Virus record (IMG/VR): IMGVR_UViG_3300009001_002140
Span: 1-49,719 of that record
Reading direction: 5' to 3' (one strand)
From: a virus
Length of the DNA: 49,719 bases
Notes under the pieces: model-generated
What the model was told of the DNA's origin: nothing
Seen by the model: the letters and a program-made list of their open reading frames with translations, nothing else
The model's database searches: none
Shown: positions 40,094 through 48,882 of the stretch, one piece after another
Position numbering within the stretch: position 1 is the first letter of the stretch
Layout of the letters: each line of letters begins with the position of its first letter
Translations under genes and position numbers: made by a program

Positions 40094-40106
40094 GATAAGG
40101 TATTTT

Positions 40107-40676
40107 TTAATCGAGCAATGTGGCTACAAGGTGTACACGATCTTCTAAACTTGCGTTTAGTGCTGTGTGCTTTACTAATGTATTAGTTAACCACCAAGTG
40201 TGCTGAGGCAAATGTTTTACTTCGTCTTCTATTAACATAAAACAGCCTTCTTGTGTAACTATGGGATAGTGTATGCGTTTAGTGTCATCTACGTGCCAAC
40301 TTAAACATGTTTTAGGAGGGCTTTTCATTAGCCGTACTCTGCCTACATTATAATTTTCTTTTAATACATTGTAAAGATCTTCAAACACAGTATTTTTAAA
40401 CACAGTACACAAAACTGTAAAATCTGCTTCTTTTAACGGTGTTTCTCTTTCTGCTGGTATATGGCGCATATGACCTTTTTCGTCGTATACTTCTTTTCCA
40501 TTTTTCCAATCATAAAATAAACTTCCTGCACCATACAAAAAATTATCTTCTTCTCCTACTACAGTATTAATACAAATCTGATTTAAATCTGTCCATTGAA
40601 CAATTTTACGTGTCAACATATTGTTTAAAACACTTTTTACATCGTAATAAGGAAGGTCCAATTGTACAAAATTCAT
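40107..40676 (-). CDS. Asp/Asn hydroxylase-like 2OG oxygenase
   Basis: A 189-residue protein. TCLSWHVDDTKRIHYPI gives the HxD pair and the following basic segment; NTLVKHTALNASLEDRVHLVA the distal His and 2OG Arg. Pattern and length match aspartyl/asparaginyl beta-hydroxylase-like proteins. Overlaps the QueC-like gene by ATGA. Confidence 0.78.
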   Translation of the reverse strand: MNFVQLDLPYYDVKSVLNNMLTRKIVQWTDLNQICINTVVGEEDNFLYGAGSLFYDWKNGKEVYDEKGHMRHIPAERETPLKEADFTVLCTVFKNTVFEDLYNVLKENYNVGRVRLMKSPPKTCLSWHVDDTKRIHYPIVTQEGCFMLIEDEVKHLPQHTWWLTNTLVKHTALNASLEDRVHLVATLLD

Positions 40677-41410
40677 TTTAATTTTCCAAATGCATATATA
40701 CGTTCAGCACAAAAAAAACAATACCCACAATGTTCCCATGCATGTTCAGACAAAGTTTTAGTTTTATGTTCTTGCCATCTAGTTTCGCAACTGTACGATA
40801 GCGGGTATAGGTCGTCTAATCTGTTATAATATTTATATGCATCATATATAAGTTTTTTATCACCATGCACAAAAGGCCTTATATTAATAAAATGTTTTGC
40901 GTCTATTACGTTTTGTCCATACTTGTTTTTTCCTATATCTCTATCAAAATCTCTTTTTACAATGTGACTTTTTGCAATTTCATATGTTTCTGCATTATCT
41001 GCATAATATTCTTTAACAGCATTTAGTATATTTCCTTCAGGAGGATTGCTAGTTAACCCGTTATATATTGCATCAAAATTATAAATCTTTTGACTTTCTC
41101 TTATTAATTCACGCTGCTCTGTAATATAATATTCAACTGTTTGTCTATTTCGATGTTTCGTTGAATATTTTACTATATGCTTTGCTGGTTCTTTACCTGT
41201 TAGCTCTGTTACTTTTTTTATGATACGTTTGGCGCCTTTGCTATACCAAGGTTTAAATTTTGTATCTAGAGTCATTGGATATATTTCTACATCATCTCTA
41301 TCTTTATAGTAATTACATATTGCATAATACATTATTGTACTATCTGCGCCGCCAGATAATTTTACACCTATCCGCTTCCAGTTGTCGTTAAAATAAAATA
41401 ACTCATTCAT
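40673..41410 (-). CDS. QueC-like PP-loop ATPase (copy 2)
   Basis: A 245-residue N-type ATP pyrophosphatase. VKLSGGADS (16-24) is the PP-loop. The C-terminus has SYSCE and then HCGYCFFCAERIYAFGKL, matching the four-Cys zinc site of 7-cyano-7-deazaguanine synthase QueC (which ends C...CGHCAACNLRANGL). QueC turns a carboxylate into an amide and then a nitrile. This copy could make preQ0 for DpdA or activate another acid. It pairs with the paralogous unknown gene directly before it. Confidence 0.78.
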   Translation of the reverse strand: MNELFYFNDNWKRIGVKLSGGADSTIMYYAICNYYKDRDDVEIYPMTLDTKFKPWYSKGAKRIIKKVTELTGKEPAKHIVKYSTKHRNRQTVEYYITEQRELIRESQKIYNFDAIYNGLTSNPPEGNILNAVKEYYADNAETYEIAKSHIVKRDFDRDIGKNKYGQNVIDAKHFINIRPFVHGDKKLIYDAYKYYNRLDDLYPLSYSCETRWQEHKTKTLSEHAWEHCGYCFFCAERIYAFGKLK

Positions 41411-42300
41411 ATTAGTTCTACCCTATCTATTGTATTATATTCGCATAATTTTATTACTATTTCTTCTGATGTTTTGTTTGTTTCCATCATTGCTACAGGT
41501 ATATTTCCTATTGCATTTTTAGGATCTCCTTTTGTAAAACCTAGTGCAGTTAAATAATTATTGTTTCGATCCCACCATTCATCCATACCTTGTAAAAACT
41601 TTTCTACACTCTTAACAGGTCTATTGTGAAAATAAGCTGTAAAGTCTGGACTGTACCATTTTAACGGACGTATATTATCTTCTCCTACAATATCATCTTC
41701 GTCTTTGTACACATCGTATAACGGTTTTCCTACTTCACAATAATTAATATAAACTTCTCCAAATTTACGATGCAACGTAAAATGTTTAAAATCATCGTCA
41801 TCTAAAAGTTTCTTTTTTCGTTTATTAAATGTTACAACTATTCTAGGAAAATATCCTGTAGATATTCTATGTCCGCCGTAAAAGTTCTCTGCTCTATGTA
41901 TAATAACATTATACCGCTCTAGTGCTAATTTCTGTTTATCGTTAGCATTTACATAGTACTCTGCAGGGTTACCAGATTCTCCTCTAAGTTTTTCAAAATA
42001 ATGATGTAAATGATTTAGCTGTTCTTGAGGCATACCTACAAATGCATCATGTTTAATAACTGTTTTTTCTGTATTAATAATGTCAATACACTTGTTTAAT
42101 TCACTTACTATTTTTTCTTCGTTCCATATATCATTTGGAAAATTATAAAGTCTATCAGATTCTTTAGCTGTTTTATCTTTTTCTAATACTTGTTCGCATA
42201 GTGCATTATACCATTTAACCGCAATGGGTGTATCATATACTTTATAATTTAATGCATACTCATCTAGATCACTATTTAAAAATACTATTTGAAATCTCAT
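41407..42300 (-). CDS. Unknown protein paired with QueC-like ATPase (copy 2)
   Basis: A 297-residue protein that I do not recognise. It is paralogous to the gene at 44041: both share an HLHHYFEKL / DLHYIYEQL helix, an IIHRAE / CIHHAEE helix, a VYINYCEVGKPL / IVYLNYNALGED strand, an RPV turn, and a final DPxNxxGxIP segment. Both directly precede a QueC-like gene, which suggests an obligatory partner or substrate carrier. It overlaps its neighbours by ATGA. Confidence 0.65.
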   Translation of the reverse strand: MRFQIVFLNSDLDEYALNYKVYDTPIAVKWYNALCEQVLEKDKTAKESDRLYNFPNDIWNEEKIVSELNKCIDIINTEKTVIKHDAFVGMPQEQLNHLHHYFEKLRGESGNPAEYYVNANDKQKLALERYNVIIHRAENFYGGHRISTGYFPRIVVTFNKRKKKLLDDDDFKHFTLHRKFGEVYINYCEVGKPLYDVYKDEDDIVGEDNIRPLKWYSPDFTAYFHNRPVKSVEKFLQGMDEWWDRNNNYLTALGFTKGDPKNAIGNIPVAMMETNKTSEEIVIKLCEYNTIDRVELI

Positions 42301-43397
42301 CGTGTATAGTCTTCTCTAAGTTCTTTACTTGCGCAAGTACGTTTGCATATGTCAATACATTTAGACGACCAGGAGTTTTCTATAGTAGTCAAAAGTCCTG
42401 CATTAACTACATCTGTTGCAGTGTGTTTAGATAGCAAATTAAAATCTTTTTCTTTATTAAGTGTCTTAAAAAATAAATCTACAAAAGAAGAATAATTATT
42501 ATTTAAAGTCTTTTCATTGTAATCAATTTCCATCCAGCAGCACGGCCATAATCTACTATCGCCACTTATATAAATGCTTTCTAATCCTTGTGTAACTTTG
42601 CAATCTACAATTTCAGGACCATTAATATAAGATTTTGATCTATCATCTTGTAAAACATCAAATTCTTGATTTACAAATTTATATATTTTTTCATACCACT
42701 GCTTAGATCTATCTTCTTTATCTAAATTTTTATTATTTTTTACAAATTCTGTAGGATATAGTATAGCAACTTCGTCAAAGTTTTTATCAACTAGTGCATC
42801 ATATTCTTTGTAAAACCTAACACTGTCGTTTGAATAAAATTCTGCAAAGCCTAAGTCTTTACTCATTTGTTTACAAGCATCTACCTGATGTTCGTTATTA
42901 CCAAACACATTCATTATCCAACGTGCATAGCCGCCTGCTTTTATGTACGCTTTTGCATTTTTTATTACAATGTCAAAGCGTGTGTTTCTTCTGTACAAAT
43001 GATGAGTATCTTCTAGTCCATCTAGTGCAAACTCTACGATAACATTTGGTTGTTTGCCTAACCAACTCCAAAAACCAGTTGGCAAGGCGCCGCCATTTGT
43101 ATTAATTTGTATATGCAAATGTTTGTCTAAAAAAGTTTGTATAAATTCTTTAGGAGATCTATGCATTACAATATCTCCATAATTACCATTTATTAAAACT
43201 TTTTTTATATTATTAAAAAAATCGTCAGACAACATTTTTTTAAGATTGTCGGGTGTAATCTCTGTTTCTGGTATGTTAGGATAAGTTTGTAAAGATGCTC
43301 CTATAGTACGAGGGCATTGCGGGCATGCTGCATTACAGCGTTTAGTAGGCTCAATATGTAAATATTCAGGTAAATCTTTGTATATTCCAATTATCAT
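42297..43397 (-). CDS. Radical SAM protein with SPASM-like C-terminus
   Basis: A 366-residue enzyme. HIEPTKRCNAACPQCPR gives Cys21, Cys25 and Cys28 (CxxxCxxC). ALDGLEDTHHLYRRN and INTNGG are typical of SPASM-subgroup enzymes. Cys residues in IVDCKV, LWPCCW, CIDICKRTC fit auxiliary-cluster sites. The start at the ATGA overlap (43397) is preferred over an upstream ATG. It lies between the two unknown/QueC-like gene pairs. Confidence 0.85.
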   Translation of the reverse strand: MIIGIYKDLPEYLHIEPTKRCNAACPQCPRTIGASLQTYPNIPETEITPDNLKKMLSDDFFNNIKKVLINGNYGDIVMHRSPKEFIQTFLDKHLHIQINTNGGALPTGFWSWLGKQPNVIVEFALDGLEDTHHLYRRNTRFDIVIKNAKAYIKAGGYARWIMNVFGNNEHQVDACKQMSKDLGFAEFYSNDSVRFYKEYDALVDKNFDEVAILYPTEFVKNNKNLDKEDRSKQWYEKIYKFVNQEFDVLQDDRSKSYINGPEIVDCKVTQGLESIYISGDSRLWPCCWMEIDYNEKTLNNNYSSFVDLFFKTLNKEKDFNLLSKHTATDVVNAGLLTTIENSWSSKCIDICKRTCASKELREDYTR

Positions 43398-44041
43398 AAT
43401 CTTCCAAAAGCCCATTTTCTTTCGTGACACCACCAACAGTTTCCGCAGTGTTCCATTCCAGGATCTTCGCCTACTACATGTTCATTCCATTCACAGCTTC
43501 GTGTAACTGGAAATAGTGTTTCCAACAAATCATATTCTTTATATATTTCTGCTATTTTCTTTTTATCATAGTTTGTCCACGGAATATAGCTAAATCCATA
43601 TCTAAATACTTCCTTTTCGATATCTGGATTTCTAGTATCTTCATAAAAGTCACCATAAAAAGTTTTACGTTCTTCTATTGGAGGGACATTTGTAATACCA
43701 GCATACAACACATTAAACTCTTTTTTATCTAGATATTCAAACGGCAAACGTTCAACATATGTATCTATATAATCAGGAGAATAGTCTATATGATGTTCAA
43801 AATTATAATTACCTGTTAATTGCGCACATCTATAAACTACATTTACTGCTGCTTTTGCGCCTGTGATTTGTTTTGTACCGTCTGCAAGTGTGAAAATGTG
43901 TACACGGTCTTTTGAGTGCTTTAGTAAGAAGTATAATAGTATGGCACTATCGGCGCCGCCACTAACACTAATAGCATTAGGTCCTTTGTATATGTTAAAT
44001 TCTACACCACATAAATTATGTGTTTCAACTATGTTTGCCAT
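43394..44041 (-). CDS. QueC-like PP-loop ATPase (copy 1)
   Basis: A 215-residue paralogue of the gene at 40673. ISVSGGADS (24-32) is the PP-loop, and the end has TRSCEWNEH and HCGNCWWCHERKWAFGRL with Cys199, Cys202 and Cys205 in the QueC-type zinc site. Both copies end in the same A-F-G-(K/R)-L. A second QueC-like enzyme in one phage is unusual and argues that at least one acts on something other than deazaguanine. Confidence 0.78.
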   Translation of the reverse strand: MANIVETHNLCGVEFNIYKGPNAISVSGGADSAILLYFLLKHSKDRVHIFTLADGTKQITGAKAAVNVVYRCAQLTGNYNFEHHIDYSPDYIDTYVERLPFEYLDKKEFNVLYAGITNVPPIEERKTFYGDFYEDTRNPDIEKEVFRYGFSYIPWTNYDKKKIAEIYKEYDLLETLFPVTRSCEWNEHVVGEDPGMEHCGNCWWCHERKWAFGRL

Positions 44042-44865
44042 TATAATTCCTCTATTTCAACTTTAGTTAATTCTCGTTGTAGAATTACTTTTAGAAAATC
44101 CTCTGGGTAAACTTTGTGTAATCGACCTAATGGAATATGTCCTAGTGAATTTACAGGATCTGTAACGTCTATATTGCTGTTTTGCATCCATTGTATACAA
44201 TTAGTTATTTCTCTATGTTGTTTTTCAACATAATCTGACTGTAGCACAAAAAAGAAACTTGGACTATATTCAGATAGAGGTACTGCTGTACTAACAGGCC
44301 TTCCACTTTTAAATGTTTTTAGAAAATCTTCGCCGAGTGCATTATAATTTAAGTAAACTATATAAGGTTCAATATACGGATCATACAGTTTGTAATCTTC
44401 TTTTTTAAACGGAACTTTTGGAAAATTAGGAACTCTAGTTTTTGAATCTACGACTCTAAAACGCACTCGTGGTGCTGCTGTTTGATTTTTAATTGCTGCT
44501 TCTTCTGCATGATGTATACAGTCATTAAACTTGTCTAATAGTCCTATTATAGATTTATACAGAGGATTTACAGCCAGTTGTTCGTAAATGTAATGCAAGT
44601 CACTTAATTCTTGTATTGTAAACTCAAACTTTTCTGTATACAAATAAGGAATAGATAGAGGAAATGCTTTGTTAATTTCTTGTATTATGAGTCTTAGTTG
44701 TTTAAAACTATCTTTGCCTACAAATCCGTTTAGTGTAATTTGGTAACTATAATTTTTATTATCTATATATTGTTGAAGGTCAGTTAACCAACGATTAATA
44801 AAATCGTTGTCATTTAGTCTTATACTAATAGTATGTCTTTCAAATGTTAATTTTAAAAGTTTCAT
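44041..44865 (-). CDS. Unknown protein paired with QueC-like ATPase (copy 1)
   Basis: A 274-residue protein, paralogue of the gene at 41407 (shared helices, NY strand and DPVNSLGHIP end). It overlaps the QueC-like gene by one base (TAATG). It has no signal peptide or membrane segment and no known fold is evident. Repeated pairing with QueC-like ATPases is the only functional clue. Confidence 0.65.
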   Translation of the reverse strand: MKLLKLTFERHTISIRLNDNDFINRWLTDLQQYIDNKNYSYQITLNGFVGKDSFKQLRLIIQEINKAFPLSIPYLYTEKFEFTIQELSDLHYIYEQLAVNPLYKSIIGLLDKFNDCIHHAEEAAIKNQTAAPRVRFRVVDSKTRVPNFPKVPFKKEDYKLYDPYIEPYIVYLNYNALGEDFLKTFKSGRPVSTAVPLSEYSPSFFFVLQSDYVEKQHREITNCIQWMQNSNIDVTDPVNSLGHIPLGRLHKVYPEDFLKVILQRELTKVEIEEL

Positions 44866-45149
44866 TTCTTTTTTCGTGTACTTTTTAAATCAGCTACGCA
44901 AGTACATTTAGATACTGTACAAGTAATAAACTCTTTTGGCAAGTTCCATACTTCGTCATCAACGTGTCCGATTGGACCTCCAACTTTGCAAGTACCTCTA
45001 TACAATGTTCCGTCTGCTGTAATTTCTAAACTTTCTAGTCCTATGCCGCAATCCCAACCTTCAAAATTAACAGCATCTGCTTTAACTAAGTCATTAGCCC
45101 ATACCTCTGCACTTTCTGTTTGTGTATAAACTTTTAAATCAGGCCTCAT
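44862..45149 (-). CDS. Stand-alone five-cysteine domain (SPASM-like partner)
   Basis: A 95-residue protein. The pattern is Cys34-x19-Cys54-x22-Cys77-x4-Cys82-x-Cys84 around F-E-G-W-D-C. The same pattern forms the N-terminal domain of the radical SAM proteins at 45810 and 47896. Such a domain could bind an auxiliary iron-sulfur cluster or a zinc. It follows the radical SAM gene at 45139, which lacks the domain, so the two probably assemble. Confidence 0.7.
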   Translation of the reverse strand: MRPDLKVYTQTESAEVWANDLVKADAVNFEGWDCGIGLESLEITADGTLYRGTCKVGGPIGHVDDEVWNLPKEFITCTVSKCTCVADLKSTRKKK

Positions 45150-45816
45150 CTACATTCTCCAATTGTGCGTACCTAAATGTACTATCGTTTAAAAAACGTA
45201 ACTGTTCTTCTGTATATACAGGATCGTATCTTTCACCGTCCCATTTTTTACGTATACGTTTCATATAGTATATAATACCATGCTCTTCACAAAATTTTAC
45301 TAGTTTAACTGCGGTGTCCCAAAATTCTGGTTCCATCATAAGATTTAAACTTACATGCTTGTACGGAAACTTATTTGCTTCTTTATGCGTTTCTACTAAC
45401 TTGTGAGTAAATTCATCAAACTTTAAGTATTCAAAATGGCTGCTAAATTGAATAATGTCTATTTGATTTATAAGTTCTTTAAAGTAATCAGCAGTTCTGC
45501 TACCGTTAGTATTAAGTCCCACGAACCATCCATTTTTAGTTTTAAGATGTTTACACAAATCCATAAAGGCAGGATTAACTGTGGGCTCTCCTCCTGTGAA
45601 CCAAATGCGCACACGTTCTCTAGGACTATTAAGTTCTATTTTGTCAGCAATAGACTTTAAACTGTCTAAATCTCTGTGAGGACTAGTAAGGTCGTGAAGT
45701 TTGTCAGGACAATAAATGCAATCATAATTGCAACGTTTTCCAATATTCCAATGTACATAATAGTAGTCTTTATCTCTTGTAGACTCCATTGCAATTATAT
45801 CTTTGTAATCTACCAT
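45139..45816 (-). CDS. Radical SAM protein, minimal domain
   Basis: A 225-residue enzyme. WNIGKRCNYDCIYC gives Cys29, Cys33 and Cys36; WFTGGEPTVNPAF is the GGE motif; LNTNGSR follows. Up to residue 40 it matches the protein at 45810 (HWNIGKRCNYDC / NWNIGKRCNYDC), so it is a paralogue without the five-Cys domain. That domain is supplied by the next gene. It overlaps both neighbours. Confidence 0.85.
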   Translation of the reverse strand: MVDYKDIIAMESTRDKDYYYVHWNIGKRCNYDCIYCPDKLHDLTSPHRDLDSLKSIADKIELNSPRERVRIWFTGGEPTVNPAFMDLCKHLKTKNGWFVGLNTNGSRTADYFKELINQIDIIQFSSHFEYLKFDEFTHKLVETHKEANKFPYKHVSLNLMMEPEFWDTAVKLVKFCEEHGIIYYMKRIRKKWDGERYDPVYTEEQLRFLNDSTFRYAQLENVDEA

Positions 45817-46754
45817 TCTAATGTCCTAATATACTTTAATTGTTTATCTGTATACGGATAAATTTTATTGCTGTTTGACTTGTCTACTAAAGGTTCTACG
45901 TTAACAAATACACAGTCTTTATCAAGTTTTTTACAGTTGTTTACAAAATTTATATATGTTTCATCAAAGTCTAATGGCAGCATTACCTTTACTACTAAGT
46001 GTGCAGTGTCTATCTTATTACTTGCAACATATTCTATTTTTGCGTATAACTTATCTAATTGTGTATATTCAGAGTGTATGCTTAAATATATTCCGCCAGC
46101 ATTAGTATAATCTAATAATTGCTTCTTATTTGCTGTTCCGTTAGTATTTGTAAATACACTAACATTATTATAAGATAAACAATAATCGACTATGTTTTTA
46201 TAAGCAGGATTAATTGTAGGTTCGCCGCCTGTAAATGTTATTTTTATACTGTCTAGATTTACTTGTTTATAAATGCTATCAAACGCATTTTTAAAATCAG
46301 TAAACTGCATGTGTGGACTATTGTTATCATGTACACTACTAGGGCAATAACTACAATCATAATTACAACGTTTTCCAATATTCCAATTTATTGAAAAATA
46401 TCGTTCGTTTGAACCTATAGCAATTATATCTGCATTATCGTATAACGGTGCATTGTTTATTACTTTAAAATCTACTAAAGTATTTTTTGCTTTAGATATG
46501 TTAATATCACTTGCACAATAACACTTCTCTGCAGGACATAGCATAGGTTCTGTTGGCAAAACTATATCAGTAAACACATTTCCGTATTTTCCGCTATGAC
46601 GGCAAACATTACCGTATACATCGCCTGCACTGTTTATCCATAGAAAATCAAATCCTGCAGAACATTTCCAACCTTTAAAACTATTAAAAGTTGTTTTAGC
46701 ATCTGCTAATGTAGTCGATTGTATATCGTCGTTAATTGTTTTTACTAATAACAT
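45810..46754 (-). CDS. Radical SAM protein with N-terminal five-cysteine domain
   Basis: A 314-residue enzyme. Residues 26-82 hold the five-Cys domain (Cys31, 51, 73, 78, 80). The radical SAM core starts with NIGKRCNYDCSYC (Cys130, 134, 137), then TFTGGEPTINP and TNTNGT. Family and paralogue knowledge suggest a peptide-, protein- or nucleotide-modifying enzyme. Its placing of the extra Cys domain at the N-terminus differs from usual C-terminal SPASM domains. Confidence 0.85.
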   Translation of the reverse strand: MLLVKTINDDIQSTTLADAKTTFNSFKGWKCSAGFDFLWINSAGDVYGNVCRHSGKYGNVFTDIVLPTEPMLCPAEKCYCASDINISKAKNTLVDFKVINNAPLYDNADIIAIGSNERYFSINWNIGKRCNYDCSYCPSSVHDNNSPHMQFTDFKNAFDSIYKQVNLDSIKITFTGGEPTINPAYKNIVDYCLSYNNVSVFTNTNGTANKKQLLDYTNAGGIYLSIHSEYTQLDKLYAKIEYVASNKIDTAHLVVKVMLPLDFDETYINFVNNCKKLDKDCVFVNVEPLVDKSNSNKIYPYTDKQLKYIRTLEW

Positions 46755-47899
46755 TATAATCCAAAGTGTTGCCTAGTTAGTGGACCAATTACATCTTCAG
46801 CTTTCATATTACGCTGTGCTAGTAATACAGTAAATTCTTTCTTTAATTGTTCGGTTGTATAATTATTGTTTCCAGGTACTAGTGTTTTCTTTAGTCCTGA
46901 CGATTTAATTCGAGAACGCACATCTTCTATTATATGCTTTGGTAAGTTTTGATAATTCATTAAATGTGTACTAGGTTTGATTTCGCAACTATAACCTACT
47001 ACATCTTTTACTTCCCAAAAGTATTCTTCAATTTCTGGTAAAAACTCAAAATTAAATATGTTAACTAAGTTCGATACGCTGATATGAATATTGTCAAATT
47101 TATTATTTCGCAAGTATTCTAAATTTTTGTGCATCTTACTCCATTTGTGTGGCCAGCGTATAAACTCATAGTTAGAATCGATACTGTCTACACTGATGCG
47201 TAAATGTGCGCTTTTAGTTTTACTTAGACGAGAAAATATTTCTTCATTAAGAATAGTTCCGTTTGTAGTAACTTCTAAGTGTAAATCTCTACAATAATCT
47301 TTATCGATAACATCTGCAATCTTATCCCAATTTTCTTTTAAAAACGGTTCTCCGCCAATTAGTTTAAGAGTATGAACTTTGTAATGTTGTAGTATTTCAG
47401 CAATAACATCTGCTGTTCTAGTTGAACCTGCACTAAAAGAATTAGTTAAAGGTATCCAAGACTTAGGCCTATTGTCGTCATCTAATTTATTAGAAAGTTT
47501 ATCAATTAAACTACTTGCATAACTAGTACAAAACGGACATGCAAGATTACAACTGTTACCTAACACTACATCTAATTTATTAATATCGTACTCTGAATAG
47601 TTGATACTATTGATCTTATCTCTAGGACTTTTAATACCTTTTGTTTCATAGTTTTTACAACCTATACACGCAGGATGTAAGTCATCATTATTAGCAAAGT
47701 AATCTCTATAATATTGTAACGGTGCTAGATTCATAATGTCGTTAATAGATTCTACTTTTACAGGTTTGCTAAACTCAGAAGGTTCAAGTTCGTGTGTAAT
47801 ATGACAGCAAGGTTTTATATATGCATAAGTTTCGTTGTTTATATCATATATTTTTATTCTTGCGCCTTTTTCTACATATCCACAATGATTTTGTTTCAT
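46754..47899 (-). CDS. Radical SAM protein with N-terminal twitch domain
   Basis: A 381-residue enzyme. The core motif is NSCNLACPFC (Cys117, 121, 124), with LIGGEPFLKENW and TTNGT after it. The first 110 residues have YIKPCCHI and PACIGCKN (four Cys), typical of N-twitch radical SAM proteins that bind an auxiliary cluster. The overall layout is different from its three neighbours. Substrate unknown; it is joined to both neighbours by overlap. Confidence 0.85.
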   Translation of the reverse strand: MKQNHCGYVEKGARIKIYDINNETYAYIKPCCHITHELEPSEFSKPVKVESINDIMNLAPLQYYRDYFANNDDLHPACIGCKNYETKGIKSPRDKINSINYSEYDINKLDVVLGNSCNLACPFCTSYASSLIDKLSNKLDDDNRPKSWIPLTNSFSAGSTRTADVIAEILQHYKVHTLKLIGGEPFLKENWDKIADVIDKDYCRDLHLEVTTNGTILNEEIFSRLSKTKSAHLRISVDSIDSNYEFIRWPHKWSKMHKNLEYLRNNKFDNIHISVSNLVNIFNFEFLPEIEEYFWEVKDVVGYSCEIKPSTHLMNYQNLPKHIIEDVRSRIKSSGLKKTLVPGNNNYTTEQLKKEFTVLLAQRNMKAEDVIGPLTRQHFGL

Positions 47900-48882
47900 A
47901 ATTGTCTAGCCTTGAGTAGTTTGATTTTTTCTATTGAGTTTACAATGCGTTTATTGTAATAAATATGTTGTTTTTTAATCGAATCAAAATCTAATCCAAA
48001 AACACTTTTTACTAAATTCCAAAAAATTCTATTATTTTTGTCATCTCCTAACATATCTACTTGTACCTTAGAGTAGTTCTCTTTATAAATTTTGTAAACT
48101 TTTTCAATAAGTTTTTTGTTTGCAAATTCTTCATGTAATGTTATAATAAAAAATACGTTTTTTTCTAATAATTTTTCATATAGTGCAGACGGAGCAGTTC
48201 CGTTACTATTGATAGTAATATGACTAAACCCATATTCATAACATAAATCAACTAATTTTATCAATTCTTTACTAAGTGTAGGTTCGCCACCAGTTATTAT
48301 TAGATTAAGTTTGTAATTTGACATAGATTTAAATTCCAAACACTCAAATAATTTTTTTATTTTTTCTAAACTTAAAAAGTTACCATAATTATTATGAACA
48401 AACGGACTACAGTATATACAATCATAGTTACATCTTTTTGTATAGTCTAATGTCAAAGTAAAATCTAAATTTTTGTTGGCTCCTCCTAGTGCAATTACTT
48501 CATCTTTTTTTGTTAAACTAGATAAAGTAGTATAATCTTGAACGCTATTAGCTTTCTCGACAAATAAATCATATGTTTCTTGATCAATGGATTTATATGC
48601 TAACAAATCGCTTCCGCAAGAACAAATCGAAATCCTACAATTATTACTTGCATTATGTAATAAATTTTTTATTTCATCAAATTTTGTCCACCAAGGAGAT
48701 GTGTCTGTAGATATCCTTAAATTACCACAGACACCCGACATAGCATTTCCATCTACACTGAATGACACAGCATTTTTTGCAATTGGACAAAACCAATTTT
48801 TAAACTTTATATTTCTTTTTTTTATATCACGCAAGTTAGTTTTTTTTAACACACGTTTATTTGTTAAAACTAACACTGTCAT
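47896..48882 (-). CDS. Radical SAM protein with N-terminal five-cysteine domain
   Basis: A 328-residue enzyme, paralogue of the one at 45810. The five-Cys domain has Cys32, 52, 82, 87 and 89. The core has YTKRCNYDCIYC (Cys151, 155, 158), IITGGEPTLS and INSNGT. The spacing between the second and third Cys of the domain is longer than in its relatives. Joined by ATGA to the N-twitch gene. Confidence 0.85.
   Translation of the reverse strand: MTVLVLTNKRVLKKTNLRDIKKRNIKFKNWFCPIAKNAVSFSVDGNAMSGVCGNLRISTDTSPWWTKFDEIKNLLHNASNNCRISICSCGSDLLAYKSIDQETYDLFVEKANSVQDYTTLSSLTKKDEVIALGGANKNLDFTLTLDYTKRCNYDCIYCSPFVHNNYGNFLSLEKIKKLFECLEFKSMSNYKLNLIITGGEPTLSKELIKLVDLCYEYGFSHITINSNGTAPSALYEKLLEKNVFFIITLHEEFANKKLIEKVYKIYKENYSKVQVDMLGDDKNNRIFWNLVKSVFGLDFDSIKKQHIYYNKRIVNSIEKIKLLKARQL

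Noticed and set aside
44862-45816. Genes 45139 and 44862 read as one radical SAM gene broken by a frameshift
   Set aside because: The five-Cys domain is N-terminal in the intact paralogues but is encoded after the core here, and it has its own ATG overlapping the upstream stop. A simple frameshift cannot give this order.
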